From contig CAMPDW010000014.1 in NCBI GenBank assembly GCA_946699565.1, positions 1 to 54,000 of the forward strand: a DNA stretch of 54,000 nt, given 5' to 3'. Source of the DNA: an uncultured Commensalibacter sp. (GTDB taxonomy: Bacteria; Pseudomonadota; Alphaproteobacteria; Acetobacterales; Acetobacteraceae). Made by a program: the position numbers and the translations under genes. The notes beneath the pieces were generated by a model that saw nothing but the letters and a program-made list of their open reading frames with translations, made no database searches and was not told where the DNA came from. Of this stretch, positions 10,680 to 20,700 are shown piece after piece (positions within the stretch are counted from its first letter, which is position 1; each line of letters begins with the position of its first letter).

Positions 10680-11744
10680 TTATAACATAGATGTATGATG
10701 GTAGCGTTTTATTAATGAATGAATAGCCTCTTGCACTAACTGTTGTATAATATCATGAACTGATACAATTTCTTTAACCATTCCCACCGATTGACCTGCC
10801 ATTACTGAACCATATTCAACATCTCCTTCTTTAACAGCTCGTCGTAATGCACCCGCCCAAAAATGTTCTATATCAAGTTGAGCTTGTTCTTTACTCAAAT
10901 CCCCGTTATGGTATTTTTGAATAACTTCAGCCTGATGCTTCATAAAAGCTTTTGTCCCCGCATTTGCTATCCCACGCACTGGAATAACAGAAAATCTATC
11001 ATCTAACTGAACTGAGGCAACGGCATCTCTTGCTGAAGCATGAATAAATGCTTTTTTAAAATTTTCATGTGCCAAACATTCTTTTGATGCGGCAAACATC
11101 GTTCCTAATTGTGCTCCAGAAGCACCAAGCTCAAGATAAGAAACAATCGCGTCACCTCGTCCAAGTCCACCTGCAACAAAAACAGGAATCTCATGAATGA
11201 CCGGTAAAATTTCTTGCGCTAATACCGTTAAAGAAACAGGACCAATATGTCCCCCCGCTTCAGATCCTTCAATTACCAAAGCATCTACACCCATTTTAAT
11301 TAAACGTTTGGCCAAAACTAGAGCTGGAGCAAAAGCAAGAACCTTAGCATCACCCTGTTTAATCTGTTTAATTGCTAAACCTGATGGAATTCCCCCAGCC
11401 AAAACAATATATTTTACCTTTAGCTGTAAACAGACATCAATTAATTCCGTCAATTTAGAATGCATTGTAATTAAATTAACACCAAAAGGTTTAGATGTTA
11501 AAGCTTGTGTTGCCTTAATTTCGACGGCCAGCATACTGGGCTCCATTGCACCACAAGCAAGAACACCAAACCCCCCTGCATTTGATATAGAAGAAACCAA
11601 TTGATGTTCACTTACCCAAGACATTGCTCCTCCCAAGATAGCATATTTGCTTCCTAGAAAATCATTACCTCGTTTCCATAAATAATTAAGTTCTTTCTCT
11701 GCACGTTTGTATGATTCTGAGTCAATATCCGTTTTATCAATCAT
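10680..11744 (-). CDS. Nitronate monooxygenase (NPD) family flavoprotein
   Basis: This 354-residue FMN enzyme belongs to the 2-nitropropane dioxygenase/nitronate monooxygenase family. It has a TIM barrel with the N-terminal GGAMSWVSEHQLVSSISNAGGFG, the phosphate-binding region GSEAGGHIG near residue 160 and VFVAGGLGRGDAIVSYLELGA. Family members oxidise nitronates; some relatives are reductases such as FabK, so the physiological substrate is open. Its start overlaps the 3' end of lysC by 8 bases, implying translational coupling, and the RodZ-like gene begins 14 bases after it. Confidence 0.85.
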   Translation of the reverse strand: MIDKTDIDSESYKRAEKELNYLWKRGNDFLGSKYAILGGAMSWVSEHQLVSSISNAGGFGVLACGAMEPSMLAVEIKATQALTSKPFGVNLITMHSKLTELIDVCLQLKVKYIVLAGGIPSGLAIKQIKQGDAKVLAFAPALVLAKRLIKMGVDALVIEGSEAGGHIGPVSLTVLAQEILPVIHEIPVFVAGGLGRGDAIVSYLELGASGAQLGTMFAASKECLAHENFKKAFIHASARDAVASVQLDDRFSVIPVRGIANAGTKAFMKHQAEVIQKYHNGDLSKEQAQLDIEHFWAGALRRAVKEGDVEYGSVMAGQSVGMVKEIVSVHDIIQQLVQEAIHSLIKRYHHTSML

Positions 11745-12999
11745 TCATTTTATCCAATCCATAGGCTGTATGTAATGCACGAACTGCCAATTCTACATAT
11801 TCTGCAGCAACAATGACAGAAACCTTAATTTCGCTTGTCGAAATTACTTGTACATTTATAGAACGTTCCGCTAAGGTTTTAAACATAATATTTGCAACAC
11901 CTGTATGAGAACGCATCCCAATACCAACAACGCTAATTTTTACTACATTTTCATCTGTAATTAACTGGTTAAATTTTATTATATTTTGAGCTTTTTCTAA
12001 AATATCTTTTGCACGCAACAAATCTGTTTTAGGGACTGTAAAAGTCATATCAGTCGTTTGATTTGTTCCGCTACTTTGAACAATCATATCAACATTAATA
12101 TTTGCCTCCGCCAACGGTGCAAATATTGATGAAGCAATTCCTGGAAGATCTGGAATACCTTTAACCACAATTTTTGCTTCATTTAAGGAATAAGCGATCC
12201 CTGTGACTTGTTCTTTCTCCACTATTTCATCCTCACTAACAACCAAAGAACCTGGTAAACATTCTTCTTTTGAAGAATCATGATCTTCAAAACTTGAAAG
12301 TACTTGAACACGAACTTGTTCTTTCATTGCCAATTCTACACTTCGTGTTTGTAATACTTTTGCTCCAACAGAGGCTAATTCCAACATTTCTTCATAGGCA
12401 ATAGCTTTAATTCGTTTTGCTTTTTTAACAATTCTTGGGTCTGTTGTATAAATACCATCAACATCCGTGTAAATATCACATCGTGTTGCTTTTAAACTTG
12501 CTGCCAATGCTACAGCTGAAGTATCAGATCCACCACGTCCTAAAGTTGAAACACGATTACAATGATCAACACCTTGAAAACCAGCCACAACAGGCACTAT
12601 TCCTTCTTTCATACATCGAATTAATGCAGAAGCATCAATCTGATTAATCCTTGCCTTACCATGTGCATCATCAGTTAAAATAGGAACTTGCCAACCAGCC
12701 CAGGAACGTGCTTTAATTCCCATTGTCTGTAAGGCAATCGCCAAAAGACCACTCGTCACCTGCTCACCTGTTGCTACAATTGAATCATATTCACATGAAT
12801 CAAATAAAGGATTTAAGGTTTGACAATATTCAACCAGCTGATTCGTAACCCCAGACATAGCCGATACAACAACGGCCACTTCACATCCAACCTCAACTTG
12901 TCTTTTAACCGTTTGAGCCACTTTACGAATTCGATCCAAATTGGAAACCGATGTTCCGCCAAACTTCATTACAATCCGGGGGGCAGCACCACAAGACAT
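11737..12999 (-). CDS. lysC: Aspartate kinase
   Basis: Aspartokinase phosphorylates aspartate at the head of the lysine, threonine, methionine and diaminopimelate pathways. The kinase domain starts with MKFGGTSVSN and contains TLGRGGSDTSAVALA near residue 160. Two C-terminal ACT domains follow (ITGIAYSLNEAKIVVKG and VVKISVVGIGMRSHTGVA), which usually carry lysine/threonine feedback. A longer frame starts at a TTG at 13017, but the ATG at 12999 has GCGGAG about 10 bases upstream and is the better start, giving 420 residues. It is divergent from ubiG across a 155-base gap and overlaps the next gene by 8 bases. Confidence 0.96.
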   Translation of the reverse strand: MSCGAAPRIVMKFGGTSVSNLDRIRKVAQTVKRQVEVGCEVAVVVSAMSGVTNQLVEYCQTLNPLFDSCEYDSIVATGEQVTSGLLAIALQTMGIKARSWAGWQVPILTDDAHGKARINQIDASALIRCMKEGIVPVVAGFQGVDHCNRVSTLGRGGSDTSAVALAASLKATRCDIYTDVDGIYTTDPRIVKKAKRIKAIAYEEMLELASVGAKVLQTRSVELAMKEQVRVQVLSSFEDHDSSKEECLPGSLVVSEDEIVEKEQVTGIAYSLNEAKIVVKGIPDLPGIASSIFAPLAEANINVDMIVQSSGTNQTTDMTFTVPKTDLLRAKDILEKAQNIIKFNQLITDENVVKISVVGIGMRSHTGVANIMFKTLAERSINVQVISTSEIKVSVIVAAEYVELAVRALHTAYGLDKMND

Positions 13000-13154
13000 A
13001 AAAAATATACTCCGCAACTAATATTTTCATTATTCAAATATGTTATAATGAAGTGTAAATCTTTTTCTTTTATCTTTTAATTATTAACTTAATTATATTC
13101 TATAATCAAACAATTGACTTTTATTATATTTATTCCACCTAAGGTTAATGTTAA

Positions 13155-13907
13155 ATGCCTATCGTTACTACAGTTAATTCCAATAAGCAAAATAATTCCA
13201 TAATTTCAGATGAAATTAATCATTTTAATCAACTTGCAAATCAATGGTGGGATCGTAAAGGTCCCATGAGTTCTTTACACGATATGAATGATTTAAGAAT
13301 TGAATGGATTAATAATAATTTAAAACATCATCAACAATTTTATAAATCCGGCACACTTCTTGATATTGGCTGTGGTGCTGGTTTGGCAAGTGAAGCCTTA
13401 GCTAACCTAGGATATCATGTTCTGGGTGTTGACGCTGGACAAAAAGTAATTGAAGCCGCTCAATATCACTTAGATACCACACCCTTATTACCCAACGGCG
13501 GTTCATTAACATATCAAATTGGAAATATTGAAAAACTCGTCCATGAAAACCAACATTTTTCAGTAATTACTGCTTTGGAAATTCTTGAACATGTTCATGA
13601 TCCAAACAAGTTTATACATAATATTGCTCAACTACTTCAATCCAAGGGATTGATTTTTGTTTCCACAATAAATCGAACAATACCTGCTTTTCTTTTTGCC
13701 AAGGTTGCTGCTGAATATGTTACCCGGAAATTACCTATTGGAACCCACAATTGGAAACAATTCATTACGCCTTCTGAACTTGGAAAAATGGCACATGCAG
13801 CAAGATTAAGAATAAAATCTATTGCTGGCTTAACTTTTTACCCTAATGGTTGGAAATTAACAAAAAATGTTAAAATTAATTACATTGTTTGTCTGACTAA
13901 AAATTAA
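13155..13907 (+). CDS. ubiG: Ubiquinone biosynthesis O-methyltransferase UbiG
   Basis: UbiG performs both O-methylations in ubiquinone synthesis. The 250-residue protein has the SAM-binding motif DIGCGAGLASEAL at about 70-82, the acidic GVDAG strand end, and the UbiG-type segments ITALEILEHVHDP and FVSTINRT. The C-terminal region PIGTHNWKQFITPSEL is characteristic. It is the only rightward gene in this block and ends in a hairpin terminator. Close linkage of ubiG and lysC recurs in alphaproteobacteria. Confidence 0.96.
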   Translation: MPIVTTVNSNKQNNSIISDEINHFNQLANQWWDRKGPMSSLHDMNDLRIEWINNNLKHHQQFYKSGTLLDIGCGAGLASEALANLGYHVLGVDAGQKVIEAAQYHLDTTPLLPNGGSLTYQIGNIEKLVHENQHFSVITALEILEHVHDPNKFIHNIAQLLQSKGLIFVSTINRTIPAFLFAKVAAEYVTRKLPIGTHNWKQFITPSELGKMAHAARLRIKSIAGLTFYPNGWKLTKNVKINYIVCLTKN

Positions 13908-13936
13908 ACCACATATAACGAATTATAAAGTTTTTT

Positions 13937-13968
13937 AAAGCTTTTAAGACCTTTTGTTTAAAAGCTTT
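13937..13968 (+). terminator. Hairpin terminator after ubiG
   Basis: A perfect 11-bp stem (AAAGCTTTTAA with TTAAAAGCTTT) encloses a 10-base loop and is followed by two more T residues. It starts 30 bases after the ubiG stop and separates ubiG from the convergent heptosyltransferase gene. A T-run is absent on the opposite strand, so it is called for the + strand. Confidence 0.65.
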
Positions 13969-14008
13969 TTACCCTTCAATTTATTGTAATTAATTATATA
14001 AAATTGAA

Positions 14009-15583
14009 TTAAACAACCTCATTAATAGGTTGAATCCTAGCCTTTTTTGGACCACCCTCTGTCTCTTGTTTTGCTTCACTTTCATTATTTTCTTCTTTTT
14101 CAACAGTTTTTTCATTAATTGGTTTTTGACGACATCCTGGAATGGATAAAATTGTTTGTATTACATGTTGGTGAGAAATAGCCCGAGTACATTCAAACTG
14201 ACGAGGAGTATTTTCATGCTTAGGACAATATAAAAAATTTTTATGGTCAAATAAATAACGAATGTCATTCCAGCATCCATTACAAACATGCGTATTAAAC
14301 ACACGATAAGGCGTATCAAATTCTGTCAAAGGGTCTGTAAAACCTGATATAATTACAACAGGTATACCAGCCCCCCATGCTAACCATGCCAATCCAGATG
14401 ATAATCCTACAAAAAATTCAGCATGTTTTAGCCAACGTACTCTTTCTGTTAAAGGACGGGGGCCTGTCTGATCTTCTACTCCATTTGGAATATGATTCCA
14501 AACTAAATTTCTTCCATAAACACGATCTTTATCGATACAAATAACCCGGTAACCTAAACCTTTTAAAAAATCAATAACAAAATACCATCCAAAAGGATTA
14601 TTCCAATATTTACATTGTGTCGAAGCATGCGTTGCAATAACAACATAAGGTTCTGGTATAGGTCGTGTATCTTCACTTGCAGATAAACGTGGGGGTACTT
14701 CCGTAGGATCAACCCCTAAAATATATCCTGCTGTACGATGAAGTCCAACCAATCTAAAATCTCGAGGCTGCCAGCTATTCGTATCATCATGGAAAAATAA
14801 CCCTATATAGTAAGAAGCATAATAATCAAAGGTTTTTTTATCTTGAACCATAGCAACAGAATCAACAAAATTAATTTCAGGATATTCATTCTTAAATAAA
14901 TCAATAAGTTGCTTTCCTAACGCCAATGTTAACTTACATTTATGTTTTTCTCTAAATTTTTCAGCATAAGGCATCCATCCCAATGAATCGCCTAATGAAC
15001 CAACTGGAAAAGAAATTAAAACTTCCTTTCCTTCTGCATTATATTTATGAGCAAAAACTTCTTCTTCTTTACCCATTTTATCAATTTTATAAATTACAAC
15101 CTTTCCAGTCATATAATGATGTTTGGATGTTGTCGCAAAACCCTGATCGAAACATTTCTGATCTAATAAGGTTACTTGGCAATCCAAATCCATTAAACAA
15201 ACTCTCCAACCTTCTCCTTTTACTGGTTTAGGAACATAAACACGTATTCCAAAATTAAAATCATATAAAATCCCCATAGGACCCTTTTGGGTTGGTTTGG
15301 GTGATGCTTGAATAAAATAATTAACTAAATTTTGATTAAGTTTATCATGTGCAATATTATTTTGATTTTGATCACTCTGAACCTTTTTATCTTGTTCTTG
15401 ATTTCCTCCTATTATGGGAGAAAAATGTTTATCCAATGCCTTAAAATTTATTTCAGCATTTACACTTTGGTTACTTCCAGTTTCTTGCCTTGAAGATGCC
15501 GCAGCTGAAGATTGAACTTCATCTTTAACTCTTAGTTTAATTCTTTCAACGCCTTCAACTTTGATTTTATCATCCTTAACCAC
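14009..15583 (-). CDS. Autotransporter-type strand-loop-strand O-heptosyltransferase (TibC/BAHT family)
   Basis: The 524-residue protein resembles the BAHT family (TibC, Aah), which transfers heptose from ADP-heptose to serines of repeat-type surface proteins. The core runs from about residue 100 to 480. GSLGDSLGWMPY holds the expected catalytic aspartate (Asp199). A GT-B C-domain (YVVIATHASTQCKYWNNP, FFVGLSSGLAWLAW) follows. The four-cysteine iron-binding knuckle is Cys434, Cys437, Cys453 and Cys465. An extra 95-residue Asn/Gln/Lys-rich N-terminal extension has no obvious counterpart in TibC. The start is a GTG with AAGAGG six bases upstream. It is the last gene of the PKS/Hint operon, 36 bases after the acyl-AMP ligase. 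Its likely acceptor is the Hint repeat protein encoded upstream in the operon; that is inference. Confidence 0.82.
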   Translation of the reverse strand: MVKDDKIKVEGVERIKLRVKDEVQSSAAASSRQETGSNQSVNAEINFKALDKHFSPIIGGNQEQDKKVQSDQNQNNIAHDKLNQNLVNYFIQASPKPTQKGPMGILYDFNFGIRVYVPKPVKGEGWRVCLMDLDCQVTLLDQKCFDQGFATTSKHHYMTGKVVIYKIDKMGKEEEVFAHKYNAEGKEVLISFPVGSLGDSLGWMPYAEKFREKHKCKLTLALGKQLIDLFKNEYPEINFVDSVAMVQDKKTFDYYASYYIGLFFHDDTNSWQPRDFRLVGLHRTAGYILGVDPTEVPPRLSASEDTRPIPEPYVVIATHASTQCKYWNNPFGWYFVIDFLKGLGYRVICIDKDRVYGRNLVWNHIPNGVEDQTGPRPLTERVRWLKHAEFFVGLSSGLAWLAWGAGIPVVIISGFTDPLTEFDTPYRVFNTHVCNGCWNDIRYLFDHKNFLYCPKHENTPRQFECTRAISHQHVIQTILSIPGCRQKPINEKTVEKEENNESEAKQETEGGPKKARIQPINEVV

Positions 15584-15619
15584 GATAACCTCTTTTTCTT
15601 AATAATAAATGTAATAAAA

Positions 15620-17695
15620 TTAATTGTCTTGTAATTCGGAATCGCTTATTTTTTTTGCTAATAAATTACATAAATCTGTATAAGTCTCGCATGCAAATGT
15701 AAATTCCGAAGGATCAATCTCAACATGAAATTGTAATTCAAATTTTTTACGTAAATCCAATAATAAATCTGGATTGATTTCTCTTTGAACCAATTTTTGA
15801 CGTGTTAACTTCTTAACATTTTCTTTCCAATCTTTTGTTACATATAAAACCCAATCTTCTACTTGCTTATAAGCATTTTCAAAGGATAAAAGTGGCGTAA
15901 TTTCAGGAACATCATAACGAAATTCCTGTATGACGGGCAATTTACCTTCTTGTAATGCAATACGCGTTTTGTTCATTTGTATTTTGCCACTCGGTGTTTT
16001 TAAAACACCACCCAAACGCGTTAAAACGATCATCTGTGGCCAAAGATCATAAATCTTGGTAATATGCTTATAAATTTGTTCTGCTATCAATTCATAAGAA
16101 TTTACAGGGTTACGATTTATTTCAACAACAATAGTAACTGACTTTGGATCATCAGAATTACATAAAAAAAATGCAGTACTATTAACATGAATATCTACAC
16201 AATTATTTTCCAGAGTGGAACTAATCACTGCTGGATCATATTTTTTATTGCGCAACGTTATAACATTACTCATTCTTCCTGAAAAATATAACTCGTTTTC
16301 ATAAAAAAAACCAAGATCACCCGTGCGAAGGTATGTCTCTGAATTTTCCGAAGAACCTGCTAGTTTTGCATGAAATGTTTCTTTTGTTTCTTTTGGTTGA
16401 TTAAAATAACCTTTTCCAACACTGATTCCAGAAACCCAAATTTCGCCAATTTGTCCATTCCTAAGCCTTTCACTAGTCTCAGGATTAACGATAACAACTT
16501 TTTGACCTTCACAAGAATGCCCACATGAAACCAACGTATATTGATCATTTACATCAACCGCTAATTTTGCAAATCCTGCCATTAAAGCTCTTCTAGAAAA
16601 ACTTCTTATTTTAGGAGAAACCTGAATTGGTGTATTAGTAACTGTTAAAGTCGCTTCTGCAAGACCATATGCACAATTAAAACTTTTGGCTCTAAACCCA
16701 ACATCTGCAAATTTTTTATAAAAATTAACCATGACGTTTATCTGAGTATTATCAGCACTATTAACAGCGATTTCCCAAGATGATAAATCTAAATTTTTAT
16801 ACTCTTCATCCGTCACCTCCTTTAAACAAAGGTTATAGGCAAAAGTTGGACCACCTGATACTTGTAGCTTATAATATGTGATGGCTTGCAACCAGCGAAT
16901 AGGCTTTTCAATAAAATATTTAGGAGGTAATAAATATACTTTTGTTCTTAATCCAACAGGCGCAAGAATACCTCCTATTAATCCCATATCATGAGCAAAC
17001 GGTAACCAACTTAAACCATGATAATTATTATGATAGTTATTAACTAATATTTTATTGCTCGCAGGTTGATTATGGATATTATATAACATATTACGATGTG
17101 TTAATATAATACCTTTGATGCCTTTGGTCGTCCCCGATGTATATTGAATAAGTGCGACATCTTTATTTTCCCCTTTTTTAACTAGTTTATTTTTAGAATT
17201 CAATAATGTTTCCAAAGGAACCCACATAGAATTAGAAGATAAATCTGTTACATATTTTTTAAATTCAGCTAATAAATAACGTGGACCTATAACTAAATTC
17301 GGCTGGGAATCATTAAAAACAGCTTTAAATCGTTCATCACTTCGAATAACATTAACATGTACCCCTGAAACAGCGATCATGTTGGCATATAAGCAGCCAT
17401 AAAAAGCTAAAATATAATTAAAATCATTATCACATAATATTAATACACGATCTTGTTCTTTACCAAAATGATGTAAACCAGCAGCTATCATGGATGCTTG
17501 ATGATCCAGCTGTTGACTTGTCAAGGTCTTATCAAGCTGACAATCTTCATCTAAAAGTGTATAAATTGTCAAAAAAGGAGAAAAAGAGGCACATTGCTGA
17601 ACCATGTCAACAAGTGTATCCCTACGCCAATTTACACAATGATATTGTTTACAAACATAGTCTTCATCTTGATCTTGTGGAATAATTAAAGCCAT
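15620..17695 (-). CDS. Fatty acyl-AMP ligase with carrier-like C-terminal extension
   Basis: The protein is an adenylate-forming ligase of the FAAL type, which activates a fatty acid as acyl-AMP for loading onto a PKS. Core motifs are QYTSGTTKGIKG (about 184-195), the FAAL-typical SWLPFAHDMGLIGG, YLRTGDLGF (about 455-463) and the catalytic Lys571 in KTPSGKIQ. After residue 600 an extra domain of about 90 residues resembles the second half of an acyl carrier protein, but the Asp-Ser-Leu loop aligns with Asn-Pro-Asp, so it lacks the serine for phosphopantetheine. A TTG at 17707 opens a longer frame; the ATG at 17695, preceded by GGCGAGG, is preferred (691 residues), though the spacing is short. 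It lies about 45 bases downstream of the PKS. Confidence 0.87.
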   Translation of the reverse strand: MALIIPQDQDEDYVCKQYHCVNWRRDTLVDMVQQCASFSPFLTIYTLLDEDCQLDKTLTSQQLDHQASMIAAGLHHFGKEQDRVLILCDNDFNYILAFYGCLYANMIAVSGVHVNVIRSDERFKAVFNDSQPNLVIGPRYLLAEFKKYVTDLSSNSMWVPLETLLNSKNKLVKKGENKDVALIQYTSGTTKGIKGIILTHRNMLYNIHNQPASNKILVNNYHNNYHGLSWLPFAHDMGLIGGILAPVGLRTKVYLLPPKYFIEKPIRWLQAITYYKLQVSGGPTFAYNLCLKEVTDEEYKNLDLSSWEIAVNSADNTQINVMVNFYKKFADVGFRAKSFNCAYGLAEATLTVTNTPIQVSPKIRSFSRRALMAGFAKLAVDVNDQYTLVSCGHSCEGQKVVIVNPETSERLRNGQIGEIWVSGISVGKGYFNQPKETKETFHAKLAGSSENSETYLRTGDLGFFYENELYFSGRMSNVITLRNKKYDPAVISSTLENNCVDIHVNSTAFFLCNSDDPKSVTIVVEINRNPVNSYELIAEQIYKHITKIYDLWPQMIVLTRLGGVLKTPSGKIQMNKTRIALQEGKLPVIQEFRYDVPEITPLLSFENAYKQVEDWVLYVTKDWKENVKKLTRQKLVQREINPDLLLDLRKKFELQFHVEIDPSEFTFACETYTDLCNLLAKKISDSELQDN

Positions 17696-17751
17696 TTTCC
17701 TCGCCAATAATAAAATACTTATTAAAAAAAATTATAAAATCACTTTTTCTA

Positions 17752-20700
17752 CTATTCATTATTTTCAATCGTTAAAATTTCTTTATTTTCGAAAGGAACC
17801 TTTAATTTTCTTAATAACACTTTACCAACATCTTGAAGATTTTCTTCTTTCATTAATTGCAGTAATGAAATCTCACAACCAAGTCTATTGCTAATCGCAA
17901 TTTGCAATTCAACACCTACCAATGAATCAATTCCCAATTCTGTTAATCGTGTATTACCATCAATTGTATCGGCTGGAAGTTGTAAGGTTTTACCTAGAAT
18001 CTGAATTAAATTCTCAACAACAAAAGATAATCTTTTTTCAATAGATAATGCATTTAATGCACGTAAAATTTCAGTTTGTTCACCAACAGAAGTTCCCAAA
18101 GTCAATAACGTTTGGAAACGACTATATGTCTGGGTTAAAGGAAACATTCCAAACCATTTGGACCAGTCCATATCCAAAACCATAATACATGAATTATTTT
18201 GATTCCATAATAAAGGCATAATGTCCAAAGCTTTTTGAACTGGTAATGAATTAATCCCAAAACTATAAAAAGCTTTTACAATATTACTGTTTTTCTTCAG
18301 CATATTACCCCCTTCAATAGCCCCCCATTCTATTGAAAGCGCTGGTAAATTAAGACGTCGACGATATTCTGCCAAACCATCTAAAAAGGCATTAGCAGCG
18401 ATATAACTTGCCTGCCCTATATTTCCCAACAAATGCGTTACTGAGGAAAATAAAACAAAATAATCCAAAGAAATATCTTGGGTTAAATCATGCAGATTCC
18501 AGGCTCCTTGAGCTTTGGGCAGTAAAACATGTTCAATACGCTCTGCATTAAGATTTTCGATAAGCCCATCATCAAGGACAGCAGCACAATGAAAAATACC
18601 TTTTAAAGAATAATTTAATTCTCTAATTTTTTTTATTGCGAATTGTAAAGCTTGACGATCTGAAAGATCAACCTTCATTTGATACAAATGAATACCCTGT
18701 TTACGTATTTTACCTAAAATTGCCTGAATATTGGTGTCATCCTCTTTTAAAGAACGCCCCATTAAAATAAGATGTTTCGCACCATTATTGGCTAGCCACT
18801 GAACCAGCTCAAGACCCATGCCTCCATAAGCACCTGTTATAAGATAACATGCATCAGATACAATAGAAGGAACCTCTTTTTCTAAGGGTTTAACGAGCAC
18901 ATCCTGTTTATCTTTGAAGTCGACAACAATTTTACCAATATGTTGTGCCAAAGTTAAGGTTCTTAAAGCATCTTTAATTTTTGCAGCAGGATATGAATTA
19001 CAAGGAACTAAATCAATCTTGCCATCAACAATCATTAAAACAACTTGTCTTACAATCTCAACAACCTTTTTAGGATAAATTTTAGCCATTCGATCAAGAT
19101 CCATAGCAAAAAAATTCATATTCTCATTAAATGCCTTCATAGGCATCCAATGTTCTTCAGCGATATCCTTTTTACCAACCTCACAGAAACTGCCAAAAGG
19201 TGCAACGAGTTCAAGGCTATGATGAAAAGCTTCACCCGATAATGAGTTTAAAACAACATCCACACCTCGACCATTGGTAGCCTTTTTAACACCATCCACA
19301 AATTCCAAATTACGTGAATTCCAAACATATTCACACCCTAGATCTCTTAAATACTGGCGTTTATGCTCACTACCTGCTGTAGCAAAAATTCTTGCCTCAC
19401 ACATTTTGGCAACTTGAACTGCTGCTAATCCTAAACCACCCGCAGCCGCGTGAATTAAAACAATCTGATCTTTCTGTAAGTTGGCCAAATTAACCAATGT
19501 CTGATAAGCCGTTGAATAGACGATTGGTATTGTTGATGCCTCAATATCCGTGACCTTATTCAGACACCCATTTTTTATTCTGGCAATATCTTCATCCGTT
19601 AACTTGTATAATTCCTTTTCTCTCAACAATGCATCTGTTGAATAATGAACGGCATAAATATCTTTTGTGTGAATCGTAATATGCGATGTTAGTGCATTTT
19701 TAAACGTTCCAAGAAGACAATCTCCAACATAATATCCTGCCTCCTCAGCCCCTTCACCTACGGCAATAACCTTTACGGCAGCTTCCATTCCAATACCGTT
19801 TTCATGATAGGTATCTTTAATAATAGAGCGGGGTAATAAACCCATAATTTTCAGTATATCTTTGAAATTCAATGCTGTTGCAAGAACTTCCAGCTCTACA
19901 TAACCAGGAGAGGGTGGTTGGCGAACAAATGCATCGTACCTGATCTTATCCAAAACACCAGGTAGACCCAGTGCCAATTTGAAACCTATTTTATTAGAAT
20001 CAAACTGTGAATAAGGAATGAGAGGAATATTATCTTGTCTGGTATAAGGAAGCAACCGTGCTGCATAACGATCTTGCCTACGAAGAACAATATCATCCTC
20101 TGTTTGTTCATCCAGAATTTCTGCCGCTAGAACAGAAGAATTTGTTTGAAGGTCAGCATCAATATCAATCAATTTCAATTTCAATTCAGGACGTTCAAAT
20201 GCAAATGCCCTCACAAAACCGCAAAATGATGACTGATTGAGATTGATTATTTTTTCATTTACATCAACGGATTCCGATCCATTTGTGATAATCACTAATC
20301 GAAAATTCTCTGCAATTTCTGTATCTTTAATAATGGGTAATGCTTGTGCAAATAATAATCCTTCTTTGATTAAAGAAAAACCAATTATATCCTCTATCGA
20401 ATGTACTTTTGTATAAAAATAAACAATTGAGCGACACTCATGAATATTAATAAATGCAAAGAAATCTTGATAATCTTTTAAATTTCCAGCCTGAATATGA
20501 TAAAATTGATCTATATCCTTGCCTGATTGATCACCAATTAAACCAACAAAAACGGTAATGCCTTGCATTTCCAATTCTTTTTTCAAGGGTTCCAGAAATT
20601 GTTCATTATCCGTCAAAATGGCAACCCGTGCAATTTCCCCCAACAAAGATAAAGGAGGCATTTTCTGCCATTCACGATGATAAAGAAAGCTTAATTGTTT

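Noticed and set aside
11197-11604. A 135-codon open frame opposite the nitronate monooxygenase-like gene
   Set aside because: It lies wholly antisense to an intact conserved enzyme, and its composition mirrors that gene's codons.
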